A stretch of DNA of 64,000 bases, taken from assembly GCA_944392555.1 (NCBI GenBank), contig CALXWZ010000005.1, positions 1-64,000 on the forward strand, given 5' to 3'. The DNA comes from an uncultured Alphaproteobacteria bacterium (GTDB lineage Bacteria; Pseudomonadota; Alphaproteobacteria; CAAHEQ01; UBA3637). This document shows positions 18,725 to 28,066 of this stretch, piece by piece; position 1 is the stretch's first letter, and each line of letters opens with the position of its first letter. The notes below the pieces were generated by a model that had not been told where the DNA came from, did not search any database, and saw only the letters and a list, made by a program, of their open reading frames with translations. The translations under genes were made by a program, and so were the position numbers.

Positions 18725-19240
18725 TTAAAATGCGGATTTTTCGAATGTGAATAGGCGCCCGGGTTGAATATGCGTGTGGCGCACAATCCAGCGATTAGGT
18801 GCTTTTTCAATAGATTGATTAAACTGCGCAACCAGGCGGTTATGTGCCGTAATCGCTTCTTGAATTTTTTGTTCGGTTTTTGCCAGATTTTCTTTCAGTG
18901 CACAATACTCTTTGTTTTCGGCAAAAGTCGTTTCGTTATAATAGTTGATTAAAATACCGATAGCGCCGCTTAACGTATTTTCATATTGCTCTTTTTGAAC
19001 AGTGTTGCCACTCGATCCGGCAGCCAAATTACGCGCTGTCTGTACCGAATTGACGGGTTTGTTCTTTTGATGAATTAAAGCAAGTAATTGGGTGATTAAT
19101 TGATGACGTTGCTTGAAAACGTTTTCCGATAGAATCCATTTTTCGTGTGAATGAATTTGTGTTGTCAAAACCGTATTGTAAACACTTGTTATATAGCCAC
19201 TGATGAGAAGTAAAACGATTAAAAGAACGTAAATAATCAT
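18725..19240 (-). CDS. LemA-family membrane protein
   Basis: 171 aa. There is one N-terminal transmembrane helix (MIIYVLLIVLLLISGYITSV), then helical segments with LemA landmarks. These are YNTVL, the run FKQRHQLITQLLAL (family: LKRRxDLIPNLV), YCALKENLAKTEQKIQEA with AHNRLVAQFNQSIEKAPNRW, and the closing F-x-x-G-R-L-F-T-FE region. LemA proteins are membrane-anchored helical-bundle proteins of uncertain function. The gene is convergent with the integrase-like gene and stands alone. ATG 19240 has AAAGGATATT ahead. Confidence 0.8.
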   Translation of the reverse strand: MIIYVLLIVLLLISGYITSVYNTVLTTQIHSHEKWILSENVFKQRHQLITQLLALIHQKNKPVNSVQTARNLAAGSSGNTVQKEQYENTLSGAIGILINYYNETTFAENKEYCALKENLAKTEQKIQEAITAHNRLVAQFNQSIEKAPNRWIVRHTHIQPGRLFTFEKSAF

Positions 19241-19314
19241 AAAATATCCTTTCCGTTATGCAAGCGGAACTATTTTAGCAGGAAATAAAATAAATTACAA
19301 ATCGTTTTTTTGCC

Positions 19315-19342
19315 TTGACAAAACGGTTTTGAATGGTAAAGT
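19315..19342 (+). promoter_or_regulatory. Promoter for ppa
   Basis: TTGACA, 16 bp, TAAAGT, about 40 bp upstream of ppa. Confidence 0.5.
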
Positions 19343-19381
19343 AAAAAAATTATAGTAGGATTATTACTGAAAGGATAAATT

Positions 19382-19933
19382 ATGCATCCGTGGCACCAAG
19401 TGCAACATTATGAGGAATTTCCACGAATTATTCCATCAATTATAGAAGTTCCGAAAGGATCTCAGATTAAATACGAATTGGATAAGAAAAGCGGATTGGT
19501 TAAGGTGGATCGTATCTTATATAGTGCCGTCCATTATCCTGCAAATTATGGCTTTATTCCGCAAACTTACGGAGATGATAATGACCCGTTGGATATTTTA
19601 GTGTTAAGCCAGTATCCGGTATGTCCGCTCTGTATTATGCGGGCGCGCCCGATCGGGGTAATGAAAATGGTAGACGGTGGGGAGTCGGATGATAAAATTA
19701 TTGCCGTTCATGAAGATGATCCGCTTTATAATTGTTATGACCATATCAATCAGTTACCGCCACACCTATTGAAAACATTACAACGCTTTTTTGAAGATTA
19801 TAAGGTATTGGAACAAAAAGAAGTTCATATTGAAAAGTTTTTGGGTCCCGATGAGGCGATTAAGTTGATTGAAGAGGCGCGTGTTTATTATGAGCAGAAA
19901 AAAACCGAATTGGCGGGATATAGTACAAAATAA
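19382..19933 (+). CDS. ppa: Inorganic pyrophosphatase, family I
   Basis: 183 aa. It hydrolyses pyrophosphate to drive biosynthetic reactions. Family I signatures are [28 protein letters not shown] and the metal-binding [30 protein letters not shown] follows. ATG 19382 has GAAAGGATAAATT ahead. It probably leads a unit with the HAD, HIT and kdsB genes. Confidence 0.97.
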   Translation: MHPWHQVQHYEEFPRIIPSIIEVPKGSQIKYELDKKSGLVKVDRILYSAVHYPANYGFIPQTYGDDNDPLDILVLSQYPVCPLCIMRARPIGVMKMVDGGESDDKIIAVHEDDPLYNCYDHINQLPPHLLKTLQRFFEDYKVLEQKEVHIEKFLGPDEAIKLIEEARVYYEQKKTELAGYSTK

Positions 19934-19956
19934 CGAATGAACAGGCAGGTAAAAAA

Positions 19957-20835
19957 TTGATTCAAATTGAAAGTTTATATGATATAGACGGGGTTGATAC
20001 ATTTCTTTTTGATATGTATGGTGTGCTTTGGAATGGGCAAGATTGGTATTCGGGCGTTAAAGACGTTTTACAAACACTGCGCGCCAAAGGTAAGAGAATT
20101 TGTATTTTATCCAATCAAACGTTAGTGGAAGAAACATTCATCCGATTGCGAGAGCAACAAGGGCTTGTGCGCGGAAGAGATTATGATGATGTGGTAACAT
20201 CAGGCGCCCTGTGCTTGCAGGAAATAAAGAACGGCTTATTTGAAAAAATAACAAAAAAGCAAGATTTTCGTTTTTATGTTGTCGGCAAGCAAAATCTGGC
20301 ATTATTTGAGCCTATTCAAAATCATGAAACGTCTATTTTAAAAGAGGCGGATATTATTTATATCGGTGCATTCGGTAAGGAAGGCGGAGCTGTTTTGGAT
20401 AAGGAAATTCAGCAGTTGCTTCTTGAAGCAAAAGAGTATCAATTACCGGCTGTTTGCGCAAATCCGGATGTTTTCTGGATAGACGGAGAGCAGAGAAAAT
20501 TGGCGCAAGGGGCTGCGGGTTGCTTTTATGAGGAAATTGGTGGAAAAGTTGTTTGGTTCGGTAAGCCGTTTAAAGAAATTTATGAATATGCTTTAAAGGT
20601 ATCGGGCAGTTCGGCTGAAAGAAGTATTATGATCGGAGATATGTTGGCAACGGATATCCGCGGTGCAAATCGGGCGGGTATGCGCTCTGTTTTATTGACT
20701 GAAACAGGCGTGACGTTTTATGATTTACAAACGCAGAAACAGTCAATGGCAGATTTTATTGCACAACAGGCACGGCAGAATAAATGCGAGGTAGCCGATT
20801 TAACCCCGACTTATTTACTTTCCCGCGTAAAATAA
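19957..20835 (+). CDS. HAD class IIA hydrolase (TIGR01459-like)
   Basis: 292 aa, TTG start with CAGGTAAAA upstream. HAD motif I is FLFDMYGVLWNG (the usual DxDG second Asp is replaced by Tyr). Motif II is ILSNQT, and motif III/IV is FGKPFKEIYEYAL with MIGDMLATDIRGANRAGM. This pattern, with DMYGVLW, belongs to the class IIA group common in alphaproteobacteria, whose substrate is unknown to me. The first Asp, presumed nucleophile, is present. It is closely spaced between ppa (23 bp) and the HIT gene (40 bp). Confidence 0.85.
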   Translation: MIQIESLYDIDGVDTFLFDMYGVLWNGQDWYSGVKDVLQTLRAKGKRICILSNQTLVEETFIRLREQQGLVRGRDYDDVVTSGALCLQEIKNGLFEKITKKQDFRFYVVGKQNLALFEPIQNHETSILKEADIIYIGAFGKEGGAVLDKEIQQLLLEAKEYQLPAVCANPDVFWIDGEQRKLAQGAAGCFYEEIGGKVVWFGKPFKEIYEYALKVSGSSAERSIMIGDMLATDIRGANRAGMRSVLLTETGVTFYDLQTQKQSMADFIAQQARQNKCEVADLTPTYLLSRVK

Positions 20836-20875
20836 GAATTGTTTTTAGCTATCAAGAACACAATAAGGAGAAGAA

Positions 20876-21283
20876 ATGTTTGAATTACACCCGGCATTAA
20901 AAAAGAAAGACTTTGTATGCGACTTGCCGTTTTGCACGGTGTTATTTGAAGATAACGCACTTTTCCCGTGGATATTTCTGGTGCCACGCAAGGAAAATGT
21001 GCGCAATATGTTGGATTTAACAACGGATGAGCGATTAACGTTGATGAAAGAAATAGAAATTGCCGAGAAAATTATGAATCAGCTGTTTCATCCGACACAA
21101 ACGAATGTGGCCATGATTGGTAATTTAACACCGCAATTACATGTGCATGTTATTTGCCGTTATGATACGGATCCCTGCTGGCCCGGAACGGTCTGGAATC
21201 AACCGGGTAAGCCGTATCCCGCTACAGCGAAGGAAGAAGTGATCAATCGTATTAAGAAGGAGTTTGAGAAATGTCAAAAGTAG
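20876..21283 (+). CDS. HIT-family nucleotide-binding protein
   Basis: 135 aa with the histidine-triad motif QLHVHVICRYDTDPCWPGTVW near residues 84-104 (H-x-H-x, third His replaced in the run, WPG typical of this bacterial HIT group). It probably hydrolyses or binds mononucleotides or dinucleoside polyphosphates. ATG 20876 follows AAGGAGAAGAA. Its end overlaps the start of kdsB by 13 bp, so the two are translationally coupled. Confidence 0.88.
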   Translation: MFELHPALKKKDFVCDLPFCTVLFEDNALFPWIFLVPRKENVRNMLDLTTDERLTLMKEIEIAEKIMNQLFHPTQTNVAMIGNLTPQLHVHVICRYDTDPCWPGTVWNQPGKPYPATAKEEVINRIKKEFEKCQK

Positions 21284-22044
21284 CCGTTTTAATTCCGACA
21301 CGCTTAAAATCAACGCGTTTACCCAATAAACCGTTAGCGGTTATCAACGGGAAAACATTGATACAGCATGTTTACGAACATGCGATTGCCGTGCATCCGA
21401 AAGAAGATGTATATATTGCTGCGGGGGATAAAGAAATCGTTGCAGAAGCCGAAAAATTCGGCGCCAAATGTATTTTAACGGATCCCTCTTTACCATCGGG
21501 AACGGATCGGATTGCCGCAGCGTTGAAAGAAATTGATCCGGACGGAACAAAATATGACATTGCCATTAGTTTCCAAGGCGATGGGATTAATGTAGACCCA
21601 AAATTAAATTTGGAATTGGTTGACGTGATGGAAAAAACAGGTGCGGATATTGTGACGGTCGGTATGAAAATAACCGATCAAAAAGACATTGAGGATCCCT
21701 CGCATGTTAAGATAGCCATGGGGTTGCGAGATGGGGAAAATTTTGGACGCGCCTTGTATTTTTCGCGTTCTCCCGTGCCGTATAACCGAGATGCCGTTCC
21801 GGCGTATGATTTTGCTTATTGGCATATCGGTATTTATGTCTATCGGGCAAAGGCATTGCAACAAATTATTTCGTATCCGGTTGGGGTATTGGAGAATATT
21901 GAAAAATTGGAGCAACTGCGTGCGTTGGAAAACGGTATGAGTATTTTTGCACTGGTTGTGCCATCTGTTAAGTTGATAGAAGAGGCGCCCGCAGATATTA
22001 ACACGCCGGAAGAATTGGCTGAGGCTCAAAAATTCTTATTTTGA
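21271..22044 (+). CDS. kdsB: CMP-Kdo synthetase KdsB
   Basis: 257 aa. It activates Kdo with CTP for lipopolysaccharide inner-core synthesis, so the organism makes Kdo-type LPS. The N-terminal nucleotide-binding motif is IPTRLKSTRLPNKPL. PSGTDRIAAAL and FQGDGINVDP (the family usually has QGDEP) follow, then SRSPVPYNRD. ATG 21271 lies within the end of the HIT gene and has AAGGAGTTTGAGAA ahead. Confidence 0.95.
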   Translation: MSKVAVLIPTRLKSTRLPNKPLAVINGKTLIQHVYEHAIAVHPKEDVYIAAGDKEIVAEAEKFGAKCILTDPSLPSGTDRIAAALKEIDPDGTKYDIAISFQGDGINVDPKLNLELVDVMEKTGADIVTVGMKITDQKDIEDPSHVKIAMGLRDGENFGRALYFSRSPVPYNRDAVPAYDFAYWHIGIYVYRAKALQQIISYPVGVLENIEKLEQLRALENGMSIFALVVPSVKLIEEAPADINTPEELAEAQKFLF

Positions 22045-22073
22045 TTGCCTGTGTTATCATTCTTTTGAAAAGG

Positions 22074-22107
22074 AACGCTGTTTTAATCATAAAACGGCGT
22101 TTTTTTA
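22074..22107 (+). terminator. Terminator after kdsB
   Basis: AACGCTGTTTT and AAAACGGCGTT pair (one G-T) around a 6-nt loop, followed by a run of T. Confidence 0.85.
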
Positions 22108-22246
22108 TTTAGTCCTTGGATTTTGTGAGTGAACTTATTTTTATGGTATAACCATTTGGTTTGGCAAAGATGTTGCTGATAGAGAATACTTTTTGGACGA
22201 TATTCTTTTTCACCTTAATTAATCAGAGGAATCATTTATTGCATAA

Positions 22247-22272
22247 AAAAACAGGCAAAGATGCCTGTTTCT
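22247..22272 (-). terminator. Terminator of the ankyrin-like gene
   Basis: On the minus strand ACAGGCA-TCTT-TGCCTGT is followed by seven T residues, 29 bp beyond the stop codon. Confidence 0.8.
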
Positions 22273-22300
22273 TTATTGGTGTTAACGTAAATGAGAAACG

Positions 22301-22990
22301 TTAAAAATCCTCCAAGCCATCACTGGCTTGCCGTTTATAAGGATTATCCGGCTCTGCTTCAATCAAGCCAACATCTTCCTCCTCGTCAGATGATTTTTTG
22401 GTGCGTGTTCTACGGCTTTCTTTTTTTGCCTTTTCGGCTTTTTTTACAACTTGTTCTTTTTCGGCTTGCCCCGCTGCAGTATTGGAGAGTAATAGCTGGC
22501 GCATCATATAATCCGTGACTTCGGTATTCATCAATACGGGGTTTTGATTCATATACCATAAAATTGTTTCCCCTTTATCATCCGTTACGAGCAGGTTGGC
22601 GCCCGAGTTGATAAATGTTTGCATAATTCCGACGGACGGAGCATAATAAGCAATGAAAAAGCCCAACGGAATCTCACGCGGTGCACCGGGAATGGGGTAA
22701 TCGCTGTTTGAAACTTTTTCATCCAATGGCAATTTGCCACTGTTTATTAAGGCCGTAAATATATTCACATTCCCGCGCAGTGTCGCTAATTGCAAAACAT
22801 TACCGCCACAACGTGGTTTAATGTTTAAGTTAATGTTATCGGCAATCAATTTATTGATATCTTCCGCATCTCGCGCATTACGAATAACTTGTTGGAGTGG
22901 CGAATAAGAACATTCATCTCTCGGACCTGCAAAAACTCCGTTGCTTATCAATAATGTTGCCATTAAAACGGCGGGTAATAATTTTTTCAT
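22301..22990 (-). CDS. Exported ankyrin-repeat-like protein
   Basis: 229 aa. It has a clear signal peptide (MKKLLPAVLMATLLISNGVFA, cleavage after AxA-like VFA). Ankyrin-like helices follow: GGNVLQLATLRGNVNIFTAL, then FINSGANLLVTDDKGETILW. The C-terminal ~70 residues are Lys/Glu-rich, with a basic KKESRRTRTKK patch and an acidic end. It probably acts in the periplasm as a protein-binding module. It lies 14 bp behind lolA, in the ftsK-lolA unit. ATG 22990 follows AAGGAGAGACA. Confidence 0.7.
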   Translation of the reverse strand: MKKLLPAVLMATLLISNGVFAGPRDECSYSPLQQVIRNARDAEDINKLIADNINLNIKPRCGGNVLQLATLRGNVNIFTALINSGKLPLDEKVSNSDYPIPGAPREIPLGFFIAYYAPSVGIMQTFINSGANLLVTDDKGETILWYMNQNPVLMNTEVTDYMMRQLLLSNTAAGQAEKEQVVKKAEKAKKESRRTRTKKSSDEEEDVGLIEAEPDNPYKRQASDGLEDF

Positions 22991-23004
22991 TGTCTCTCCT
23001 TATG

Positions 23005-23634
23005 TTATTTCTTCTTGTAAGGATTTTGGAATAAAAAAATCTTTTTGTCAAGCGGAATATTGAATTGTGTTTCATATAATGAAACAGTTGATTTTACGCC
23101 CTCAATATCAACAATATCCCATTGCTTTAATTGTAAAGTTTCTTTATCGATAATCAGGGTTAAGCTACCGAGTTCGCGTGCATCTTTTTTGATGGCTGTT
23201 ACATAATATTCATCCAAAATATCTTTTACATCTGTCACTAAAAATTCCGGGTCATCAAAATGCAACTGTTCTTTTAAAATGAGACTGACGGGTGTTTGTT
23301 TTAAATGAAAATAATTCACTTCTTTTAAATCGTTATCATGATAAATCAAATAGCCGTTATGCGCATAAAATTCCAGCGGAGAGCCTTTTTCATAAACAAG
23401 ACGCATTTCGCCCGGACGTGATAAATAAAGTTCTCCCGTTTGTAAATCATTTTGAGTTTTGGAATTAAATTGTGCAAATTTAGCTTTCAATGTTTTGATT
23501 TTATTATATGCCGTTTCCACTTTTTGCAAAATGGCACGATTTTGCGGTGTATCTATGCGTTTGTCAATATCGGCATACGCCGTTGTTGCATAAATCATAA
23601 CAGCGCTCATTAAACTTAACAATATGCCTTTCAT
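23005..23634 (-). CDS. lolA: Outer-membrane lipoprotein carrier LolA
   Basis: 209 aa with a signal peptide (MKGILLSLMSAVMIYATTAYA). The LolA-type fold shows as FAQFNSKTQNDLQTGELYLS, PGEMRLVYEKGSP and LTLIIDKETLQLKQWDIVD. LolA shuttles lipoproteins (for example BamD) across the periplasm from LolCDE to the outer membrane. ftsK-lolA is a conserved alphaproteobacterial pair; here lolA starts 32 bp after ftsK ends. ATG 23634 follows AAAGGATAATAA. Confidence 0.9.
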   Translation of the reverse strand: MKGILLSLMSAVMIYATTAYADIDKRIDTPQNRAILQKVETAYNKIKTLKAKFAQFNSKTQNDLQTGELYLSRPGEMRLVYEKGSPLEFYAHNGYLIYHDNDLKEVNYFHLKQTPVSLILKEQLHFDDPEFLVTDVKDILDEYYVTAIKKDARELGSLTLIIDKETLQLKQWDIVDIEGVKSTVSLYETQFNIPLDKKIFLFQNPYKKK

Positions 23635-23666
23635 TTATTATCCTTTCCGTGTTGTTTAGTTTAGGT

Positions 23667-26105
23667 TTATGAAGCATTATCGGTCGGTACCAAAATTTCG
23701 CGTTTTCCGGCAATGTTTGTTTTGGATACAATGCCTTCGGCTTCCATTCTGTCAATTAAATCGGCGGCTTTGTTATACCCGATACGCAATTGACGTTGAA
23801 TATAGCTGATCGTTGGCTTCTTATCACGCAATACAATGGCAACGGCTTGATCATATAAGTCTCCGCTACCGACGCCGTCACTTTCGCCACCGCCGACGCC
23901 GTTGCTTGATGATCCGCCCGTCCCGCCGTCTACATCGGTAATAACGGCATCCAAATACTCCGGTTCCGCTTGATTCTCCCAGTGATTGACAACGGCTTGC
24001 ACATCATCATCCGAAACAAACGGCCCGTGCACACGTTGCGGTTTTTGTCCGGCCGGCATATAAAGCATATCCCCGCGTCCGAGCAGTTGTTCGGCACCCG
24101 GCTCATCCAAAATCGTGCGTGAGTCAATTTTACTGCGCACTTGGAAGGAAATACGCGACGGGAAGTTTGATTTAATTGTTCCCGTGACCACATCAACCGA
24201 CGGTCGTTGCGTTGCCAAAATTAAGTGAATGCCAACGGCACGTGATTTTTGAGCTAACCGTTGAATCAACGGGTCCACCTCTTTTCCGCACTGCCCCATT
24301 AAATCCGCCATTTCATCCACGATGATGACGATAAAGGGGAAGGGCGTTAAATCAAAATTTTGTTCTTCAAAAATCGGTTTGCCCGTTTCGGGATCAAATC
24401 CCGTTTGAACGCGACGCGTGATTGTTTTTCCATCCCGTGCGGCTTGTAATACTTTTTGATTATAGCTTTCAATGTTGCGTGTGCCGAGATGCATCATGGA
24501 ACGGTATCTGTCTTCCATTTCACGCACGGCCCATTTCAGCGCGACAACGGCCTTTTCCGGCTCAATAACAACCGGCGTCAACAGATGAGGTATCCGATTG
24601 TATACGGAAAGTTCAACCATCTTCGGGTCAACCATAATCAGGCGACATTCTGCCGGCGTAAAGCGATATAATAATGAAAGAATCATTGTGTTGATAGCAA
24701 CGGATTTACCGGAGCCTGTTGTTCCCGCGACCAATAAGTGTGGCATCTTAGCTAAATCCGCGAAAACGGGAACACCGCCGATATCTTTCCCCAAAATAAG
24801 TGGTAATAAACCATTGTTGCCTTGGAATTTAACGCTTTCTATCAATTCGCGAATATAAACGGTTTCGCGTTTCGGATTAGGCATTTCTATACCCAGCGCA
24901 TTCATGCCGGGGATAACGGCAATCCGCACGGAGGGAACACGCATTTTCATGGCTACATCATCCGCCAAAGCAATAATGCGAGAAGTTTTAATGCCCGGTG
25001 CCGGTTCAAATTCATAAAGGGTGACAACCGGTCCGCACTGTGCACCGATTACTTTGCCGTTGACACCGAATTGAGATAATACTTGCTCCAACTCGCGTGA
25101 GGTCTTTTCCATTTTGTCTTTTGATAATGCCGGCGCCGTGCTGGCAATTACTTTGCCTAATAAATCGGAAGAGGGTAAGACGATGTTATTTTTATCGGCT
25201 GTTGCCCCGAAAGATTCTTTTGGCTTGACTGTCGGCGCCGTATTTTTACGAATCGGCGCTTGTTGTTTTGTTTCGGTTGGATAAGAATCCGCATTATCTC
25301 CCATAGCTGAATCAAACGGTGCAAAGGAGCTGAACGTTGGTTCAATATGCGGGTGCGGTGTAGGTGATTTCTTTGGGCGCTTGAGGGCCGAAAGGAAAGA
25401 TTTTTTTTCTTTTCTTTGAACCGGAGAGTTATTGACGGGCGAGTCGTTGTCGGCAGAAGATATAGCTGATGCCGTTTTGCTTGACATTGCTTTTTCGCGC
25501 GTTAAAAATTTTGAGCGGAATTGTAAAGCAGCGGTTTTCGGCAACGGTATTTTTGATGATTTAACAAAAGCCGCCCCTGCGTTAGCCGTTGCGGAACATT
25601 TACGACAAATCAAAAATACGGGCACTTTTAAACTGAAAATCAATAAAAGAAAAACCAAAATCCAGCCGACCACTTTAATCAAAACAGAGGGTGCCGGAAG
25701 CCATTGCCTTAAATAAAATCCGATAAATCCGCCGGCTTCAATCTTTGTCCACACCTCGGCGCCTGTTAAATTTTTAATTACGGCAGAACCGCCCGTCAAC
25801 CAACATGCCGCCAGCAATGCCAGTGTAAACATGGTAATCCGAAAACCGATGAGGCGTGCGTTTCGTAATAAAAAAAGTCCGAAAACTAAAAAAGCAACAG
25901 GGATCAGATAGTTTAATTTGCCGAACAGTTGCATTAATATATCGGCCGATACGGCTCCGCCTTTTCCCATCCAATTTTGAATGGGTTCTGCGGAAGCCGT
26001 ATTCCAAGAAGCATCCGTTGTGTGGTATGAAAAGCAGGCAAGTAATAAATAAATACTGCCCAAAAACAAAAGTAATCCGAATAAGATACGCAAAAATTTC
26101 TTCAT
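23667..26105 (-). CDS. ftsK: DNA translocase FtsK
   Basis: 812 aa. About four transmembrane helices lie in the first ~185 residues, then a Pro/Ser/Lys-rich linker. The hexameric motor follows, with Walker A VAGTTGSGKSVAIN (about residue 460) and Walker B FIVIIVDEMADLM. HLILATQRPSVDVVTGTIK is also present, and the C-terminal winged helix (SYIQRQLRIGYNKAADLIDR) would read KOPS motifs. It pumps chromosome ends through the septum during division. A Gly/Ser-rich spacer (GGTGGSSSNGVGGGESDG) precedes the winged helix. ATG 26105 follows AGAGGAACT. Confidence 0.97.
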   Translation of the reverse strand: MKKFLRILFGLLLFLGSIYLLLACFSYHTTDASWNTASAEPIQNWMGKGGAVSADILMQLFGKLNYLIPVAFLVFGLFLLRNARLIGFRITMFTLALLAACWLTGGSAVIKNLTGAEVWTKIEAGGFIGFYLRQWLPAPSVLIKVVGWILVFLLLIFSLKVPVFLICRKCSATANAGAAFVKSSKIPLPKTAALQFRSKFLTREKAMSSKTASAISSADNDSPVNNSPVQRKEKKSFLSALKRPKKSPTPHPHIEPTFSSFAPFDSAMGDNADSYPTETKQQAPIRKNTAPTVKPKESFGATADKNNIVLPSSDLLGKVIASTAPALSKDKMEKTSRELEQVLSQFGVNGKVIGAQCGPVVTLYEFEPAPGIKTSRIIALADDVAMKMRVPSVRIAVIPGMNALGIEMPNPKRETVYIRELIESVKFQGNNGLLPLILGKDIGGVPVFADLAKMPHLLVAGTTGSGKSVAINTMILSLLYRFTPAECRLIMVDPKMVELSVYNRIPHLLTPVVIEPEKAVVALKWAVREMEDRYRSMMHLGTRNIESYNQKVLQAARDGKTITRRVQTGFDPETGKPIFEEQNFDLTPFPFIVIIVDEMADLMGQCGKEVDPLIQRLAQKSRAVGIHLILATQRPSVDVVTGTIKSNFPSRISFQVRSKIDSRTILDEPGAEQLLGRGDMLYMPAGQKPQRVHGPFVSDDDVQAVVNHWENQAEPEYLDAVITDVDGGTGGSSSNGVGGGESDGVGSGDLYDQAVAIVLRDKKPTISYIQRQLRIGYNKAADLIDRMEAEGIVSKTNIAGKREILVPTDNAS

Positions 26106-26525
26106 ATAGTTCCTCTTTTTTCGGATATGATACTTTAAAATGAATTAAAAAACAAGTTTTTTCAAACAAGGCTTTTCAAAAATAAATATGTGAGACACTT
26201 TTGAATTAATGCCTTATGAAACATAAACGGGTAAAGCATGGTGGAATCGGTAAGAAGTGGCGTGTTGTATCGGTTAGCCGTAAAGAGATTTAGTATCGAA
26301 AATAGCGGGAAGCTTGCTCACTTATACAAGAATGAATGTTATGAGATGAAATATACTGAAATATCTTCAAAAAGATAATCCTTAATTAAAGAATTTAAAA
26401 CGATGCTCCGGTGAGGGAGATTCCGCAACTTTATCGTGTAGTCGGCAATGAGATGGCGAAAGCGAATCGTATCGTATGTGATTGCCTGTTAGTAAATTTG
26501 AAAGAGTGTCAAAAGAGCAGCGTGT
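26106..26525. other. Intergenic region without recognised gene
   Basis: About 420 bp between the divergent side of ftsK and the barrel gene's terminator. The longest plus-strand frame with an ATG (26238, 46 codons) has no ribosome site. I see no tRNA, no known RNA and no repeat. It should contain the ftsK promoter, which I could not place with confidence. Confidence 0.5.
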
Positions 26526-26566
26526 AAAAAAAGTGCGTGGTGCCCAAGGAAAAAACACCACGCACG
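26526..26566 (-). terminator. Terminator of the outer-membrane barrel gene
   Basis: On the minus strand a 10-bp stem, GTGCGTGGTG with CACCACGCAC (26565-26556 and 26542-26533), is followed by seven T. Confidence 0.9.
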
Positions 26567-26591
26567 CCTCTATATTTTTAAGAGAATTTCC

Positions 26592-27182
26592 TTAAAAATA
26601 ATATCTGGCAGTCAACTTAACATCGTTGGAGCGAACGTCTTGTTTGCTCTTTCCCGTGTATCCGTCACGTGCTTTAACACGTGCTTGACCGAGGTCTGTA
26701 TACCGATATCCTAAGTCAAGAGACATACATTCGTTGACCATATAGTCGATACCGACACCTGCCGTCCAAGCAAAGTTTGTTTTTGTAGCACCTTTTGCAT
26801 CGGGCAAGCTGTCTGTTTTATTCCAAGCCATACCGATACCGCCCATACCGTAAACGCTGAACATCTGGTTAATCGGCATTGTGGCGTAAATGTTAGCTAA
26901 TACGGGGACAGACCACAAATCAGCTTTTTTCTTGCCTGATGTTGTTTTCATATCCACATCGCTCCATCCGCGATAACCGACTGTCAAATCCGTGCGCAAG
27001 TATTGATTCAAGTGATAACCAACACCGACGCCTAAAATTCCGGCATCACCCGTATCACTTGTTCCGAAAGAATAACCTGCTTCACCCAACACATACGGCT
27101 TGCTGAAATCCATGGCTTGTGCATGAGCGGCTGCCATCATTAAACCGGCAATAGCCAAACCTGATAATAAATACTTCTTCAT
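26592..27182 (-). CDS. Outer-membrane beta-barrel protein (OmpA/Opa-like)
   Basis: 196 aa. The start is the ATG at 27182 (MKKYLLSGLAIAG), with AAAGGAGAATATGAA ahead; a longer upstream frame lacks a ribosome site. The signal peptide ends AHAQA. The mature part has eight or so amphipathic strands with alternating aromatic residues (VGVGYHLNQYLRTDLTVGYR, IGMAWNKTDSLPD, MSLDLGYRYTDLG) and ends in ARYYF, the C-terminal Phe signal recognised by BamA. This fits the OMP_b-brl (porin-like, OmpA-membrane-domain) group of small eight-stranded barrels. It is monocistronic with a strong terminator. Confidence 0.88.
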   Translation of the reverse strand: MKKYLLSGLAIAGLMMAAAHAQAMDFSKPYVLGEAGYSFGTSDTGDAGILGVGVGYHLNQYLRTDLTVGYRGWSDVDMKTTSGKKKADLWSVPVLANIYATMPINQMFSVYGMGGIGMAWNKTDSLPDAKGATKTNFAWTAGVGIDYMVNECMSLDLGYRYTDLGQARVKARDGYTGKSKQDVRSNDVKLTARYYF

Positions 27183-27422
27183 TTCATATTCTCCTTTCTT
27201 AAAAATATCACGAAGCACTCTAAAACTAGGGTCGCAAAAGTGGCTTGTCCAGTAAAAAAAGAGAAAAACATAAAAATAAATAGAATTGTATGTAAAAGGC
27301 ATAATCTTATATGTTTCAATGGGTTATTTAATAGAACAAAAGGCTTGTTCTTTGGTTGAAAATGTGATAATTTAAATAAAGTGTTTAAAACGATTCGTTT
27401 GATAAAAATGAGGAAACAGATA

Positions 27423-27878
27423 ATGCGTATTAATGATAAAATTATTGCAAATATGATTCATTCGGATGAAAACTTCATTTGGGAAGTGACGGGATCAATT
27501 GCTGATGTGAAATACAATCCGTTTTATTGGATTTTAACGATTATGACTTGTGGTATCTTTTTAATTGCATTGTATTATAATCGTATTTATCACAGTTATG
27601 TGCTCACCAGTCAGCGGTTAATTATCATCTCGGGTATTTTTACAAAAGATGTTGATGAAATAGAGTTGTTTCGGATTGTAGATAGTTCTTCTTCGCAATC
27701 CATGATTGATTTGTGGGCTGATTTAGGAGATATTTTTGTGAGCTCAACCGATAAAACGGGGTTCTTGCGAATGCACAAGATAAAAAATCCGCATGCCGTA
27801 AGAGATGCTTTGCGACAATATTATACGATGGCACGTGATAAGCGCGGAACAGTTATGTTGGAAAATATTTCCGGTTAA
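27423..27878 (+). CDS. PH-domain (bPH2) membrane protein
   Basis: 151 aa from the ATG at 27423, which has GAGGAAACAGATA just ahead; an upstream GTG at 27381 is less likely. Residues ~36-60 are hydrophobic (FYWILTIMTCGIFLIALYYN). The following YVLTSQRLIIISGIFTKDVD and IELFRIVDSSSSQSMIDL match the bacterial PH-like domain of the YdbS/YdbT group. Function in bacteria is poorly known; some act in stress or membrane homeostasis. It stands alone between surface protein genes. Confidence 0.7.
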   Translation: MRINDKIIANMIHSDENFIWEVTGSIADVKYNPFYWILTIMTCGIFLIALYYNRIYHSYVLTSQRLIIISGIFTKDVDEIELFRIVDSSSSQSMIDLWADLGDIFVSSTDKTGFLRMHKIKNPHAVRDALRQYYTMARDKRGTVMLENISG

Positions 27879-27988
27879 TGCATCGGGTAGATGAGTGGGT
27901 TGCGTCCAGGCAGATAAAAACAAATTTGCCCTTGAAGAATGTCAAAAAATATTTTTTGGGAAATCTTAATGATTTATTAATTTTTGAA

Positions 27989-28017
27989 TTGATTTTTATA
28001 TTAAAGTATGATACAGT
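27989..28017 (+). promoter_or_regulatory. Promoter for the Thr/Asn-repeat protein
   Basis: TTGATT, 17 bp, TACAGT, about 50 bp before the start codon. Confidence 0.5.
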
Positions 28018-28066
28018 AAAAGAACTATTGTGAAAGGCCATACAAAGAACGGTGAGGAGGATAGCC

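Noticed and set aside
26238-26378. 46-codon frame between ftsK and the barrel gene
   Set aside because: No ribosome site, no recognisable motif, and no neighbour relation.
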